Shown here piece by piece: positions 1-9,945 of a DNA stretch of 64,000 nt. The stretch spans positions 310,001 through 374,000 of the forward strand of contig NZ_JAGGPA010000011.1 of NCBI RefSeq assembly GCF_018614035.1, written 5' to 3'. Position 1 is the stretch's first letter. Each line of letters starts with the position of its first letter. This DNA comes from Streptomyces sp. ISL-96. Lineage in GTDB: Bacteria; Actinomycetota; Actinomycetes; Streptomycetales; Streptomycetaceae. Below the pieces are notes generated by a model. The model did not search any database and was not told the origin of the DNA. It was given only the letters and a program-made list of their open reading frames with translations. Made by a program: the position numbers and the translations under genes.

Positions 1-49
1 ACGCCTTGATTCCGTGGGTGACGAGGTTGGCGAAGGCCCGCCGGATCAC
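1..49 (-). CDS. Possible 5' end of a gene leaving the left edge
   Basis: A GTG codon at 47-49 on the minus strand opens a frame that stays open to the window edge and reads VIRRAFANLVTHGIKA. The residues look protein-like, but 16 codons are too few to assign a family. If real, the gene is divergent from the DUF2087 gene starting at 158, and their promoters would share 50-157. Low confidence. Confidence 0.25.
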   Translation of the reverse strand, partial: MIRRAFANLVTHGIKA

Positions 50-157
50 CGGCCGCTTCGCGAATCTCGGTTGACGGCGCCACGGCGATCCTCGGAGCAT
101 CGGAGTGCGGTCTTCGTGTGTGCCCGCACCGCCGCACGAGAGAAGAGTGGAACACCG

Positions 158-713
158 ATGAGGCCAGAGACCGTTGTGGCGTTGCTCGCCGAGCCCAGTC
201 GGCCTGCGGGTCTTCTCCGCGGTCGTCCTCGGGACGTCCTCGCCCGCTGCCGTGGCCGGGGCGGCCGGGGTATCTGGCAAGCAGGCCGCCGTAGCGCTGC
301 GGCGGCTGTGCGCCGGCGGACTGGTTTCGGAGACGGATGGGCGGCTCAGTGCGTACGCCGATCAGTTCAAGGGCATCGTGCGCGACAGCCTCACCACCGA
401 GGCGCCCGAGCGCCACGGGTACGCCGACGAGGAGGTCGAGTCGCTGCTGCGCACGTTCGTACGCGATGGCCGGCTGGTACGGCTGCCCTCCCAGTGGGGG
501 CGCCGTCGCATCGTGCTCCAGCACCTGACGCACCGTACGTTCGACACCGACACCACCTACGACGAGCGCACCGTCAACACGAAGCTGAAAGCCTGGTGCG
601 AGGGGGCCGACACCGACCACGTGACGGTACGCCGCTACCTCGTCGACCTCTGCCTGCTCGGCCGCGAGGCCGGCCGCTACTGGTTGCGCACCGACATCCA
701 GCCCGCGCTCTGA
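158..713 (+). pseudogene. DUF2087-domain regulator-like protein with apparent frameshift
   Basis: The main frame (174-713) carries a winged-helix-like N-terminus and a C-terminal DUF2087 domain: VESLLRTFVRDGRLVRLPSQ, then VRRYLVDLCLLGREAGRYW. The expected start is ATG 158, behind a purine-rich GAGAGAAGAG. It reads MRPETVVALLAEPSR in another frame, then joins the main frame only if the base near 203 (a C between CGG and CTG) is removed. Either this is a real +1 frameshift or a sequencing error. An internal GTG at 174 would give 179 residues without the normal N-terminus. Proteins of this family are usually small DNA-binding or sensory proteins; the target is unknown. The gene converges on the peptide synthetase and shares its terminator. 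Confidence 0.6.
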
Positions 714-738
714 CCCCGGCCGGCCGTCGGCCGGGGTC
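712..738. terminator. Bidirectional stem-loop terminator
   Basis: GACCCCGGCC at 712-721 pairs perfectly with GGCCGGGGTC at 729-738 around a 7-nt loop. The stem lies between the stop of the DUF2087 gene (plus) and the stop of the peptide synthetase (minus, 751), so it can terminate both. There is no T-tract, as is common in Streptomyces. Confidence 0.7.
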
Positions 739-750
739 CGCCTTCGTGGG

Positions 751-3700
751 TCAGACGGAGGTCCCGTCGGCCAGGGCGTTCAGGGCCGCTGCCAGGGCCG
801 GGCCGATCTCCGCCAAGGGGGCCGGGTCCATGAGGGCGTCGTGGTGGGCGGCCACCGGGATGTTCTTCACGCGGCCGGTCACGTGCGGGTGCCAGGCCTC
901 GTGGGTGGCTCCGTTGGCCGGGGGGCTGTGGTCCGCCGTGAAGAAGAGCAGGTCTCCGTCGAAGCGGGCCGCCACCGGCTCGCGCAGCAGGTGCACGTGG
1001 CGGGTGTAGATGTCCGGCAGTGCCGCCAGGGCCTCGGGGCCGAAGCTCGACACCGCACTGTCCGCCGCCCGGAGCCGTTCGACGAACTGGGCGCGGCCCA
1101 GCGTGCCGTCACCGAAGGCGGCAGGTTCGAGGCCCAGGCTGGTCAGCAACTCGGCCAGCAGGTCCGGCTCGTCGAGGGAGTCCGCCAGTTCCTGCCACTC
1201 GGGCGGGTAGGAGTCCAGGAGTGCGAGCAGGGCCACCTCCTCGCCCTGCTCCCGCAGCCGGGTGGCAAGGGTGTGCGCCACGTTCCCGCCGAACGACCAG
1301 CCGAGCAGGTGGTACGGCCCGGCCGGCTGGACACGGCGGATGTGTTCCAGGTATTCGCCGGCCAGGTCCGTCATCGACCCGGCCGTCCGTCGCGCGGCCA
1401 GGCCGGGAGCCTGGAGTGCGTACAGCGGCTGGTCAGGAGGGAGATATCGGGTCAGGCCCGCGTACGACCAGGCGATGCCGGTGGCCGGGTGCACGCAGAA
1501 CAGCGGGGGCCTGCTGCCCCGGGTGCGCAGCGGGAGCATGATGTCCGGCTGCTCCCGGCCCGGCACGGCGGCCAGGGCTTCACTGAGCAGCGCCACCGTG
1601 GGTGCCTTGACCAGGTCTCCTATCGAGAGGCCGGCGCCGAGTGCGTCGCGGATCGCGACGATGAGCCGCATACCGAGCAGGGAGTGGCCGCCCAGCTCGA
1701 AGAAGCCGTCGTCGATGCCGACCGACGGAAGCCCGAGCGCATCGGCGAACAGCGTGCAGAGCAGCTTCTCCTGCGGCGTACGCGGCAGGCGGCCCTGCTC
1801 CGGTGCGGTGAGGCCGGCAGGAGCGGGCAGCGCCTTCGTGTCGAGCTTCCCGTTGGCCGTCAGCGGGAGTGAATCCACCGGGACGAACGCGGTGGGCAGC
1901 ATGTACGCCGGAAGCGTGGCAGCCATGTGGCGGCGCAGGGCGGCCGGGGAGATGGTCCGTCCGTGTCCGACCACGTATCCCACCAGGCAGCGGTCACCCG
2001 GGCGGTTCTCCCGTACGACGACGGCGGCCTGGGCCACACCGGGAGCGGAGCCGAGAACGGCCTCGACCTCTCCCAACTCAATGCGAAATCCCCGGATTTT
2101 GACCTGCTGGTCGGCCCGCGCGACGAATTCGAGCTCGTTTCGTTCGTTGTACCGCACCAGGTCTCCGGTGCGGTACATCCGCGAACCGGCGGGGCCGTGC
2201 GGATCGGCCACGAAGCGCTCCGCGGTCAGCCCCGGGCGCCCCAGGTAACCCCGGGCCAACCCGGCGCCCGCCACGTACAGTTCACCGGTCACACCCACCG
2301 GCACGGGTCGCAGCCGGTCGTCCAGGACATAGGCCCGGGTGTGGTCCAGCGGGGTGCCGATCGGGATGACGCCCCGGTAGTCGTGCGGGGTCCGCAGGCG
2401 GTGGCCGGTGGCGAACGTGGTGGTCTCGGTCGGGCCGTACCCATTGTTCACGACCGTATCGGGGCAGAACTCGGCGACCCGCCGCATCGCGACCGGAGAG
2501 GCCGCCTCGCCGCCTGTCCAGATCTCGCTGAGCCGGGCGAGGGTGGAGCTGTCCTCCTCCGCGACGAGGTTGAACAATGAGGTGGTGAGGAAGGCGGCGG
2601 TCACCCGGCCTTCAACGATCACCTTGCCCAGTACGCCGATGTCCAGGTCGCCCGGAGGCGCCACGACCACCTCTCCGCCCGAGAGCAGCGGCACCCACAG
2701 TTCGTACGTCGAACCGTCGAAGGCGAGCGAGGAGTGCAGCAGCACCCGGCGGTGGTCCCCGGCAGCGAAGGCCGAGTCGGTGGCCAGCTCGGCAACGTCG
2801 CGGTGGGTGACGGCAACGCCCTTGGGGGTGCCGGTGGAACCGGACGTGAACATGGCGTAGGCCAGCCCGTCCGGGTGGAGGGACGGCTGCGCCCCGGCCG
2901 GTGCGGCCGGCTCGTTCGCCGCCCCCGCCAGCAGATCGGCCAGCCGGATCACCTTGCTGACCTCGGGCAGGTTCAGGTGGTCGGTGGTGCGGTCGGTGAT
3001 GACGAGGGGAGGCTCGCACGTCCGCAGGATGGTCTCGACCCGCGACTTCGGATACCGGGTGTCGAGCGGGACGTAGGCGCCCCCGGCCATCAGCACGCCG
3101 AGGACGGTGGCCACCAGGTCGACCGAGCGATCGAGGAAGAGGACCACCGGCGTCTCGGCCCGTACGCCCTCGGCCGTCAGCCGTCGCGCCAACCGAGTGG
3201 CCAGGGCGTCGAGTTCCGCGTAGCTGAGCGCCTCGTCGCCCATGCTCACGGCCGCCCGGCCGGGGGTACGGGCCGCCTGCTCGCGGAACAGTTCCGGGAG
3301 CGTACCGGCGGCCGGAGAGCGTTCCGCCCTGCGCCATCGGCGCTCGAACTCCTGCTCTTCCCTCTCGGTGAGCAGGGGCAGTTCACCGATCGCCGCGTCC
3401 GGCGTCGCGGTCGCGCGCTCCAGCAGCCGCACCAGGTGCGCCGCCATCCGCTCCACCGCGACCGCGTCGAACAGGTCACTGTCGTACTCGAAGTACGCCC
3501 GGACCGCGCCCGCCTCCTCGACGAAGCTGAGCATCACGTCGAATGCCGCCGTGGGGTTCGGCAGCGGGCGCCGGCGCACCGTGAGGCCGCCGGCGACGGT
3601 GCCGCTCTCCCCGTGCTCCCAGTGGTTGATCACCATCTGGAACACCGGGTGACGGTCGGCCACGCGCGGCGGATTCACCTCCTGGACCAGCCGTCCGAAC

Positions 3701-4710
3701 GAGGCCCCCTGGTGCCGCAGCGCCTTGACGACCTTGGAACGGACCTGCTGGACCAGCCCGTTGAAGGAGGTGTCCGGCGTGATGCCCACCCGCACCGGCA
3801 GGGTGTTCACCAGCAGTCCGACCACCTCGTCGGTGCCCGGCATCATGCGGCTGGAGAGCGGCACACCAAGGGTGAGGTCGGTCTCCGAGGTGTAGCGGTG
3901 CAACAGGGTGAACGCGCCTGCGGCCAGGGTCATGAACAGGGTTGCGGAGTTCCCCGCGGCCACTTCACGCAGTCGTACGGCGAGTTCCGCCGGAATGTCC
4001 TGGCGGTGGCTTACCGCCCGACGGGTGCGGTCCGGCGGCGGTGTACGCATGAAGGGCAACTGCAGTGGCGGCGGAACGGTCCGCAGCTCCTCCAGCCAGT
4101 ACGCCAGGGACCGCCCCGCGCGGGGCCCGTCGCACCTCTCCCGCTCCTGGAGCACGTACGCGGTGTAGCTCAGCCCGGGCGCGGGAACCGGCGCCCGGTC
4201 AGGACCTGCCGCGTAGAGGGCGGTGAGATCGCGGACCAGGATGTCGCAGGAGGCGCCGTCCGAGACGATGTGGTGCATGACGAAGAGCAGTACGTGGCGC
4301 TGCTGCGCCGAGCGGTAAAGCGTCGCACGGAACAGCGGTCCCTCGTCGAGCCGGAACGGCTGCTCCTGCTCCACCGCGATCAGCCGGTCAAGGACCGTTT
4401 CCGCTGCCGCGGGCACCTCGACCTCGGTGATCTTCAGTGGCGCGGTGGGCGAGACGATCTGGACGGGGGTTCCTGACTCCTGCACCAGGCGGGCGCGCAG
4501 CGCGGCATGCCGGCCGGTCAGCTCCCGCAGCGCCCACGTCAGACGGTCGCGGTCCAGGGGGCCGTCGAGGTGGAGGGCGAAAGAGACGTTGTGGGCGCTC
4601 GGCCCGGAACCCTCGATGAGCCACAGGCCCTCCTGCGCGGGCAGCAGCGGGAGTCGCTCCTGTGCCGAGGTGACCGGCGCGGTGTTCGCGCTGTTCGCGG
4701 TGGCGCTCAT
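751..4710 (-). CDS. Single-module non-ribosomal peptide synthetase, C-A-T-TE
   Basis: Protein of 1319 residues. The condensation domain (about 20-450) has an intact HHIVSDG motif at 146-152. The adenylation domain (about 470-980) has [21 protein letters not shown] and the NGKLD lysine. The thiolation domain carries LGGHSLLG near 1040. The C-terminal thioesterase has GWSFGG. Read by eye against GrsA, the specificity residues are roughly D-G-Y-F-W-G-G-T-F-K, which resembles Val/Ile-type codes. A lone C-A-T-TE module would join an upstream acyl or aminoacyl carrier-bound donor to one amino acid and release the product by hydrolysis or cyclisation. The start overlaps the BtrH-like gene stop by 4 bp (ATGA). 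It is the last gene of the left operon. Confidence 0.93.
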   Translation of the reverse strand: MSATANSANTAPVTSAQERLPLLPAQEGLWLIEGSGPSAHNVSFALHLDGPLDRDRLTWALRELTGRHAALRARLVQESGTPVQIVSPTAPLKITEVEVPAAAETVLDRLIAVEQEQPFRLDEGPLFRATLYRSAQQRHVLLFVMHHIVSDGASCDILVRDLTALYAAGPDRAPVPAPGLSYTAYVLQERERCDGPRAGRSLAYWLEELRTVPPPLQLPFMRTPPPDRTRRAVSHRQDIPAELAVRLREVAAGNSATLFMTLAAGAFTLLHRYTSETDLTLGVPLSSRMMPGTDEVVGLLVNTLPVRVGITPDTSFNGLVQQVRSKVVKALRHQGASFGRLVQEVNPPRVADRHPVFQMVINHWEHGESGTVAGGLTVRRRPLPNPTAAFDVMLSFVEEAGAVRAYFEYDSDLFDAVAVERMAAHLVRLLERATATPDAAIGELPLLTEREEQEFERRWRRAERSPAAGTLPELFREQAARTPGRAAVSMGDEALSYAELDALATRLARRLTAEGVRAETPVVLFLDRSVDLVATVLGVLMAGGAYVPLDTRYPKSRVETILRTCEPPLVITDRTTDHLNLPEVSKVIRLADLLAGAANEPAAPAGAQPSLHPDGLAYAMFTSGSTGTPKGVAVTHRDVAELATDSAFAAGDHRRVLLHSSLAFDGSTYELWVPLLSGGEVVVAPPGDLDIGVLGKVIVEGRVTAAFLTTSLFNLVAEEDSSTLARLSEIWTGGEAASPVAMRRVAEFCPDTVVNNGYGPTETTTFATGHRLRTPHDYRGVIPIGTPLDHTRAYVLDDRLRPVPVGVTGELYVAGAGLARGYLGRPGLTAERFVADPHGPAGSRMYRTGDLVRYNERNELEFVARADQQVKIRGFRIELGEVEAVLGSAPGVAQAAVVVRENRPGDRCLVGYVVGHGRTISPAALRRHMAATLPAYMLPTAFVPVDSLPLTANGKLDTKALPAPAGLTAPEQGRLPRTPQEKLLCTLFADALGLPSVGIDDGFFELGGHSLLGMRLIVAIRDALGAGLSIGDLVKAPTVALLSEALAAVPGREQPDIMLPLRTRGSRPPLFCVHPATGIAWSYAGLTRYLPPDQPLYALQAPGLAARRTAGSMTDLAGEYLEHIRRVQPAGPYHLLGWSFGGNVAHTLATRLREQGEEVALLALLDSYPPEWQELADSLDEPDLLAELLTSLGLEPAAFGDGTLGRAQFVERLRAADSAVSSFGPEALAALPDIYTRHVHLLREPVAARFDGDLLFFTADHSPPANGATHEAWHPHVTGRVKNIPVAAHHDALMDPAPLAEIGPALAAALNALADGTSV

Positions 4711-5678
4711 GCGAGTTCTCCCCAGAGACGGGCTGTGACGTCGTCGAGCACGGCGAACCGCTGGTTCAGGCGTTCCATGACGGCGCCGGAGCCGGTCGCC
4801 TCGTACCGCAGGGCGAGAACGCCCAGGGCTCGCCAGTGGCGGATCGCCTCCTCGCAGAGCTCCTTCGCCTCATCGGACGCCCCGGCCGCCTCCAGGGAGC
4901 GGCCCATCAGGGTCAGACTCGGCACGCAATAGAGGACCGTACTGTGGATGAAGAGGCGCCTGGCACCGAATTCGGTACTGCGGCCGGGGTCGTCGAAGCA
5001 CTCCACACACAGCCGCTGGTAGTCCTTGATCGCATCACGGAAACGGTCCTCCGTGGCGAAACGGCGGGCCTGCTCGCGGAGGCTGCTCTCGAGTACGTCC
5101 GGTCCCTCGCGCTCGCCCGTCCCGGTGACGACGTAGAAGAACCCCATGCAGTCGTGCGCGTCACTCTGGATCCGGTCGCTGATGGCCTTCTCGAATTCGG
5201 CGAAGTCCAGCCGGGCCCGGCAGCTGAAACGCTCCGTGTCGACCACCATGCAGTCGAAGACGCGCAGGTCGGAGAGGTCTTCGGCTACCTCGTCGATCAC
5301 GATGGAGTGAAGGTAGGAGCTGGTACGCCCGTAGACCTCGGCATAGCCCAGGTGGGAGGTGTTGACCCAGACGACCACCCCGCCGAACCGGTCGACCAGG
5401 TCCTTCAGCTGGGCTCCCACATCTCCGTACGCAATGGGTATGGCCTGGAGTCCGAACCCCATGCGGCGCATACCGAGGACGCCGGCCTCCTCGACCGGGA
5501 AGATGTATTCGGGGTAGCCCGATTCGTCGAGACCGGCCTGGAAGAGATACGCGTCGCCCTGCTCGAACAGGCTCTGTTCGGCGATGTCGCGGCCCAGCGT
5601 TCCGGCCAGGGCGCTGAAGCTGCCGGTGAAGCAGTTCACGGCGAATTCGGGGTACTGCTCGGTGATATGGCTGTTCAT
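4707..5678 (-). CDS. BtrH-like Cys/His acyltransferase candidate
   Basis: 323 residues from ATG 5678, which overlaps the preceding PPTase stop by one base. A much longer open frame upstream is only a shadow of that gene. The N-terminal half resembles the BtrH_N papain-like fold: Cys16 in NCFTGS and His124 in [10 protein letters not shown] could form the catalytic pair. BtrH of butirosin biosynthesis moves an acyl group from an acyl carrier protein onto an amine. The C-terminal half is helical and not recognised; it may hold TPR-like helices. Beside two carrier proteins and an NRPS, a carrier-to-amine acyl transfer is a reasonable guess. Family assignment is moderate and based on motif spacing, not alignment. 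Confidence 0.6.
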   Translation of the reverse strand: MNSHITEQYPEFAVNCFTGSFSALAGTLGRDIAEQSLFEQGDAYLFQAGLDESGYPEYIFPVEEAGVLGMRRMGFGLQAIPIAYGDVGAQLKDLVDRFGGVVVWVNTSHLGYAEVYGRTSSYLHSIVIDEVAEDLSDLRVFDCMVVDTERFSCRARLDFAEFEKAISDRIQSDAHDCMGFFYVVTGTGEREGPDVLESSLREQARRFATEDRFRDAIKDYQRLCVECFDDPGRSTEFGARRLFIHSTVLYCVPSLTLMGRSLEAAGASDEAKELCEEAIRHWRALGVLALRYEATGSGAVMERLNQRFAVLDDVTARLWGELA

Positions 5679-6376
5679 CAGGGCCCTCCTGGCCTGTCGT
5701 CGGGGTTCGGCGGTCCGTACGGCCGGCCCCCCGCACGGAGAAGAGTGAGCGGCTCCTGGGAGACCGCGGCGGCGACGGCACCCGAGTCCCGGGCGGTCCA
5801 CCCGCGCACCTGCCACCGGGCGTCGTCGGCGCCGGATTCCGCGGTGCCGGATTCTGCTGTCGCGGGCCCGAAAAGGGACCCGTGTCCCACCTTCACCAGC
5901 GCTTCCTTGCGAACCCAGCGGCGGAGGAAGGCGAGTGCGGGATCGGCCGCCGTACGGACGGCAGCAGCCGCCTCGGCGCCGAGGACCCGCTCGGCGAGGC
6001 GTGGGTCGAAGACGAAGCCGGCCGTGGTCTCCACATCGATGCCCACGGGCGAACGACCGGCCGCCGCCGCCACCGTGCCCCTGGTGTGCGAAAGGCTCAC
6101 CGACAGACCGGGATGGTCTCTGACGTACGGCCGCCCGTGGTCCGTGGCGCCGCATCCGGGACACCGCTGTTCGATCACAATCGACTGTGGCGGTACGTCG
6201 GCGAGCCGGGCCGCGCAGATCCGTACCAGAACGTGCGCCGCCACATAGTCGGGCCGGTCCGCACCGGTGAGGAGAGTGGCGCGGGCCTGCTCCTGGGGAG
6301 TCAGCAGCGTCTCGTACGAGCCGATTCCCCGGAGCACGCTGCGGCTGTCCTCGACCATCATGAGCGGACCGGCCAC
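5678..6376 (-). CDS. 4'-phosphopantetheinyl transferase (Sfp type)
   Basis: 232 residues with the two diagnostic motifs: VGIDVETT (Mg/CoA binding) and WVRKEALVKVG (the W..KEA..K motif). An N-terminal CPGC.A..HGRPYV segment and SVSLSHT are also typical of Sfp-type enzymes. It activates the carrier proteins and the T domain of the cluster by adding phosphopantetheine. It begins 2 bp after the ketoreductase stop and its own stop overlaps the BtrH-like start, so it is translationally coupled. The cluster encodes a second such enzyme at 10898-11584; they may serve different carriers. Confidence 0.9.
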   Translation of the reverse strand: MAGPLMMVEDSRSVLRGIGSYETLLTPQEQARATLLTGADRPDYVAAHVLVRICAARLADVPPQSIVIEQRCPGCGATDHGRPYVRDHPGLSVSLSHTRGTVAAAAGRSPVGIDVETTAGFVFDPRLAERVLGAEAAAAVRTAADPALAFLRRWVRKEALVKVGHGSLFGPATAESGTAESGADDARWQVRGWTARDSGAVAAAVSQEPLTLLRAGGRPYGPPNPDDRPGGP

Positions 6377-6378
6377 CG

Positions 6379-7083
6379 TCAGTGGCCCATGCCCATTCCG
6401 CCGTCGACCGGCAGGACCGCACCGGTGATGTACCCGGTCAGGTCACTGGTCAGGAACTCCGTCGCGGCGGCTACCTCTTCGGGCCGCGCCATCCGGCCGA
6501 GCGGAATCCGGCCGATCAGCTTCTGCTGGTGCTCCTCGGAGAGCACCGCCACCATGTCGGTGTCCGTGAGCCCCGGTGAGACGACGTTCACCGTGATGCC
6601 ATGGCCGCCGAACTCCCGGGCCAGGGAGCGGGCCATTCCGATCAGCCCCGCTTTGGAGGCCGCGTAGTTGGCCTGCCCGGCCTCGCCGGACAGGGCCACG
6701 ACGGAGGAGATGAAGACGATCCGGCCGAAACGGCTCCGGATCATGCCGCGTGCGGCGTGCTTGGCGGCGAGGAACGCCCCGGTGAGGTTGGTCCGCAGCG
6801 TCGCCTCGAACTCCTCCTCCGTCATGGCGTACAGCGGCTTGTCCCGGGTGATACCGGCGTTGACCACCAGGATCTCGACGGGTCCGTGCGCCTCCCCGGC
6901 CTCCTTGACGGCCCGCTTGACGTCCTCGGAGCTGGTCACGTCGCACCGTACGGCGAGCGCTCCGTCCGGGCAGTCGCCTGTGCGGTACGTCGCGGCGACC
7001 CGGTCGCCGCGCTCGACCAGGCGTTGCGCGATGGCACGGCCGATCCCTCGGTTTCCGCCGATCACCAGAGCGGATCGGGACAC
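6379..7083 (-). CDS. fabG: 3-oxoacyl-carrier-protein reductase (SDR)
   Basis: 234-residue short-chain dehydrogenase of FabG length. NADPH-binding glycines are GGNRGIG near residue 8. The catalytic triad is Ser in ISSVVALSG, then Tyr and Lys in YAASKAG. The C-terminus ends with the usual YITGAVLPVDGGMGMGH. It would reduce the beta-keto group made by the ketosynthase at 12701-13897, although it lies in the other operon. A housekeeping fatty-acid role is possible, but its position between a MATE exporter and a PPTase favours a pathway enzyme. Confidence 0.88.
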   Translation of the reverse strand: MSRSALVIGGNRGIGRAIAQRLVERGDRVAATYRTGDCPDGALAVRCDVTSSEDVKRAVKEAGEAHGPVEILVVNAGITRDKPLYAMTEEEFEATLRTNLTGAFLAAKHAARGMIRSRFGRIVFISSVVALSGEAGQANYAASKAGLIGMARSLAREFGGHGITVNVVSPGLTDTDMVAVLSEEHQQKLIGRIPLGRMARPEEVAAATEFLTSDLTGYITGAVLPVDGGMGMGH

Positions 7084-7136
7084 GGTTTCCTCATTTCACA
7101 GACGTGCGGGGAGGGGACGGCGGGGTGACGGGGGGA

Positions 7137-8564
7137 TCAGACGGGTTGGACATCGCCTTCGGCGCTCCGCTCCGGTTCGCGCGCCGGCTTCACAAGCTGG
7201 TTCTCGCCCGATGCGGCGGCCCGGCGGATGCGCCAGAAGTAGAGCGCGCCCATAACGCCCTCGAACAGCGAGTACACGACCCAGATCAGCACCAGCACAC
7301 CGGAACTGTCCCGGTTGGCCAGCGCGATGATCAGGATGGTCGGCACGCTCAGCACCCAGACCACCGCGATCCGGGTGAGGAAGACGAAACGGGTCAGCCC
7401 GAAGCTCTCCAGTACGGCGCCGCCGAACATGGAGAACATGAAGGCCACCGAGTACATCCAGAGCACCCGCGAGGTGTCGACGGCCGTACTCATCGTCGCC
7501 GGGTCCGCGCCGTCGAGGCCGAACGGGGAGAGCAGCAGGGTGGGCAGGAAGATCTGGAAGAAGGCGACGGTCAGGACGTACACCGAGGCCACCGCGAGCG
7601 TGGCCCGCAGGATGAGCGGCACGCGCTCGTGCTTGTTCTCGCCGACGGAGTTGCCCGACAGGATGCTGCACCCGATGCCCAGGCCGATCAGCGGGATGAT
7701 CGCCACGTAGTTGAGCGAGAGAGCGACGTTGTTGGCGGCCAGCGCGACCGGGCCCAGGAGGCCGGCGATCCACACGAACGATGTGTGACCCATTTCCTCG
7801 AGACCGCTGGAGCCGCCCGACGGGGCCCCCTTGCCCAGCCGCGCCCCGATCAGCGCCGGGATCCTGCGGGCGCCGTTGCCGAGCAGCCGGGTGAACCCGG
7901 AGTAGAAGGTGCGGGGCAGACACACCACGTAACCGGCGAACATGACGGACACGGCGATGAACGTGGCGATGCCCGAGCCGCGCATGCCGAGTTCGGGCAG
8001 CCCGAACCTGCCGAAGATCAGGCCGACGCACATGACGACACCCACCACCTGGCCGACGACGCCCACCACCATCGGTACCCGTGTCTTACGGGTGCCGTTG
8101 AAGTACGACGCCAGCGCCATGTTGATGGTCATCACGGCGCCGAAGCGGGCCGACCACTCCAGGAACACCGACTCCAGCGCGACGCTGTCGGCCGGCCGGC
8201 TGCTGAGCTCCGGAATCCGGGTGATCAGCGGAGTGGCGAGCAGCAGCAGTACGGCCAGCCCCACGGCGAGCAGCACCCCGGCAGCGCCTTCGTCGGCGGC
8301 TGCGTCGCTGTCGCCGCGGCCGTGTGCCTGGGCGACGTACGACCGCGTGATGCCGGCGATCCCGGTGACGAACATGATGATCGTCATGCCGGTGAAGACG
8401 GCCGGGCCCGAGGCGATGAGGGTCGCCTCCGAATAGCGCGCCAGCGCGATGCGGTCGACCAGCATCATCACCAGGTTGCCGGCCATGCCGAACATCAGCG
8501 GCAGGGAGACCTGGACCACTTCCCGCGCTATGGACGGGTCGACCCAGGTACGGAGTGACTTCAT
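7137..8564 (-). CDS. MATE family efflux transporter
   Basis: 475-residue polytopic membrane protein with about 12 hydrophobic segments and MATE-like repeats, including an N-terminal LPLMFGMAGNLVMMLVDRIAL and a matching half at LLGPVALAANNVALSLNYVAI. MATE proteins export small molecules by Na+ or H+ antiport. Its start overlaps the carrier-protein stop (ATGA), so it is part of the operon and probably exports the product or gives self-resistance. The C-terminus is basic and cytoplasmic. Confidence 0.88.
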   Translation of the reverse strand: MKSLRTWVDPSIAREVVQVSLPLMFGMAGNLVMMLVDRIALARYSEATLIASGPAVFTGMTIIMFVTGIAGITRSYVAQAHGRGDSDAAADEGAAGVLLAVGLAVLLLLATPLITRIPELSSRPADSVALESVFLEWSARFGAVMTINMALASYFNGTRKTRVPMVVGVVGQVVGVVMCVGLIFGRFGLPELGMRGSGIATFIAVSVMFAGYVVCLPRTFYSGFTRLLGNGARRIPALIGARLGKGAPSGGSSGLEEMGHTSFVWIAGLLGPVALAANNVALSLNYVAIIPLIGLGIGCSILSGNSVGENKHERVPLILRATLAVASVYVLTVAFFQIFLPTLLLSPFGLDGADPATMSTAVDTSRVLWMYSVAFMFSMFGGAVLESFGLTRFVFLTRIAVVWVLSVPTILIIALANRDSSGVLVLIWVVYSLFEGVMGALYFWRIRRAAASGENQLVKPAREPERSAEGDVQPV

Positions 8565-8806
8565 GCCGCGGCTTCCCCGACCAGCTCGGTCACGCTCTTG
8601 ACGAGGTTCTCGCGGGACGTCAGGTCGAAGGGGAAGACCTCGCCGACCTCGAGCATCGTGTCGAGGCGCTCCTCCACGGCGACCAGGAACCGCATCTGGT
8701 CGAGCGAGCTGACGATGATCTCGGCGGGCTGGGCGTCGGCCGGCACATCACGGGCCGCCGCGAGTTGCGCGAGCAGTTCGTCCACGATGGCTTCGATGTT
8801 CTGCAT
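8561..8806 (-). CDS. Carrier protein with unusual SSL attachment motif
   Basis: 81 residues, acidic and helical, with the length of a free-standing acyl carrier protein. The attachment site reads IIVSSLDQMRF; Ser34 takes the place of the modified serine, and the usual preceding Asp (DSL) is Ser33. It lies 68 bp downstream of the amino acid:carrier-protein ligase and overlaps the MATE gene by 4 bp. By analogy with characterised ligase/carrier pairs, this is probably the aminoacyl acceptor, while the canonical carrier at 11568 serves the ketosynthase. Confidence 0.82.
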   Translation of the reverse strand: MQNIEAIVDELLAQLAAARDVPADAQPAEIIVSSLDQMRFLVAVEERLDTMLEVGEVFPFDLTSRENLVKSVTELVGEAAA

Positions 8807-8874
8807 TGCTGAGAATTCCTATGGTCGGTGGTGGGTGGCGCACCCCTGCCGGTGCGCCACCCGGAGTCGGTCGG

Positions 8875-9945
8875 TCAGGGAAGCAGGCCGTACGCCTTGA
8901 GCGCGTAGGCGAGCCGGTCGAGCCCGATGCCCGCGCAGCAGGTCGCCTGGATCTTGCCGTCCTGGCTCAGCCCGAAGGAGTCGACGAACGCCGCGCCGTG
9001 CGAGTTGACGCTGGCCACGGAGAGTTCACCGTCCTCCATCGGGATCCGCACCTCGAACTTGCTGCCACTCATCAGCTGGGCGTTGCGCGTGAGCGTGGGG
9101 TCGTCGCCGAAGAAGGCGTCGGACGCACTCACGATACGGTGCGGAAGGCCGAGCGCCGCGAAGAGCTCGGTGTACGCCTCCAGGAGGTCCTGGAAGTACG
9201 TGGCGACCTCGTCCTGCGTGCCCATGCCGACGAGTTCGTACATGGTGAACTCGGCGAGCCGCGTCGCGGTGTGGTTGTGCGACTCATGGCGGAACACCGG
9301 GCCCTCGATGCCGAACATGCCGCCCGTGTGCCGCTCCATCAGCGCCTGCGCCTTGGCGTACACGTGGTAGCAGGTGACCGGGTTGAGCACCATGTCCGAC
9401 GCGACGTAGAACGTCGCCAGCGCCTCGTCCTGACCGGGCCGGAGCTGGGACACCGAGACACCGTCCCAGTAGTCGGACCTGATCCGGGACACCGCGTTCA
9501 CCAGGTTCGGGAACTTGCGGTAGTACCCCGCCTTGACCAGGACGTCACGCGAGATCAGAGCGGACCCGCGCAGTTGCGGTACGTCGAACCGGTCCGCCAG
9601 GTGCCCGCGCACCAGCGCGCGGGTGGTGTCCATCGCGTCGGCCCAGTCGGGTCCCTGGAGGTACGTTCCAGGGCCGACCTCCATCCGGTCGTCGTGCGGC
9701 AGACCGCACTGGGCACCCGGGCGGCCGGCGTTCTCGGCGACGACCTTGCTGGGCACCTCGCGCTGGCCACGCAGGAAGTGCCGTACGACGTCTCCCAGTT
9801 CCTTCTCGGAGAGGTCCGCGGGCACGCTGACCGTGAATCCTGGGTCGGCCTCGGTGACGGTCGCGTCGCCGTAGAAGAAGACGAGCGCCTTCTTCAGCTC
9901 CTGCAGTGCCGACTCGTCGGTCGAGCGCTTGTAGTGAAACGTCAT
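8875..9945 (-). CDS. Class II aminoacyl-tRNA synthetase-like amino acid:carrier-protein ligase
   Basis: 356 residues, close in length to the tRNA-binding-domain-less SerRS homologues that charge carrier proteins. Class II motif 2 is FRHE at 218-221 followed by ESHNHTATRLAEF. Motif 3 is GIGLDRLAYAL at the C-terminus. Cys192 (NPVTCYHVY) and the CC pair at 336-337 sit where zinc ligands occur in that family. No N-terminal tRNA-binding coiled coil is present. Such enzymes adenylate a free amino acid and load it on a phosphopantetheinylated carrier, here probably the product of the next gene. Its start overlaps the dioxygenase stop by one base. The amino acid cannot be read by eye; a hydroxylated aliphatic residue is an inference from the neighbour. 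Confidence 0.8.
   Translation of the reverse strand: MTFHYKRSTDESALQELKKALVFFYGDATVTEADPGFTVSVPADLSEKELGDVVRHFLRGQREVPSKVVAENAGRPGAQCGLPHDDRMEVGPGTYLQGPDWADAMDTTRALVRGHLADRFDVPQLRGSALISRDVLVKAGYYRKFPNLVNAVSRIRSDYWDGVSVSQLRPGQDEALATFYVASDMVLNPVTCYHVYAKAQALMERHTGGMFGIEGPVFRHESHNHTATRLAEFTMYELVGMGTQDEVATYFQDLLEAYTELFAALGLPHRIVSASDAFFGDDPTLTRNAQLMSGSKFEVRIPMEDGELSVASVNSHGAAFVDSFGLSQDGKIQATCCAGIGLDRLAYALKAYGLLP

Noticed and set aside
2734..4476. 580-codon plus-strand open frame across the peptide synthetase
   Set aside because: It is antisense to a gene with clear C, A and T motifs, and its Arg/Gly/His-rich translation is the usual mirror of GC-rich coding DNA.
5679..6422. N-terminal extension of the BtrH-like ORF
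   Set aside because: It runs through the phosphopantetheinyl transferase gene in another frame; ATG 5678 with the one-base overlap is the natural start.
7104..8558. 484-codon plus-strand frame opposite the MATE transporter
   Set aside because: It is composed of charged residues without family features and exactly mirrors the transporter.
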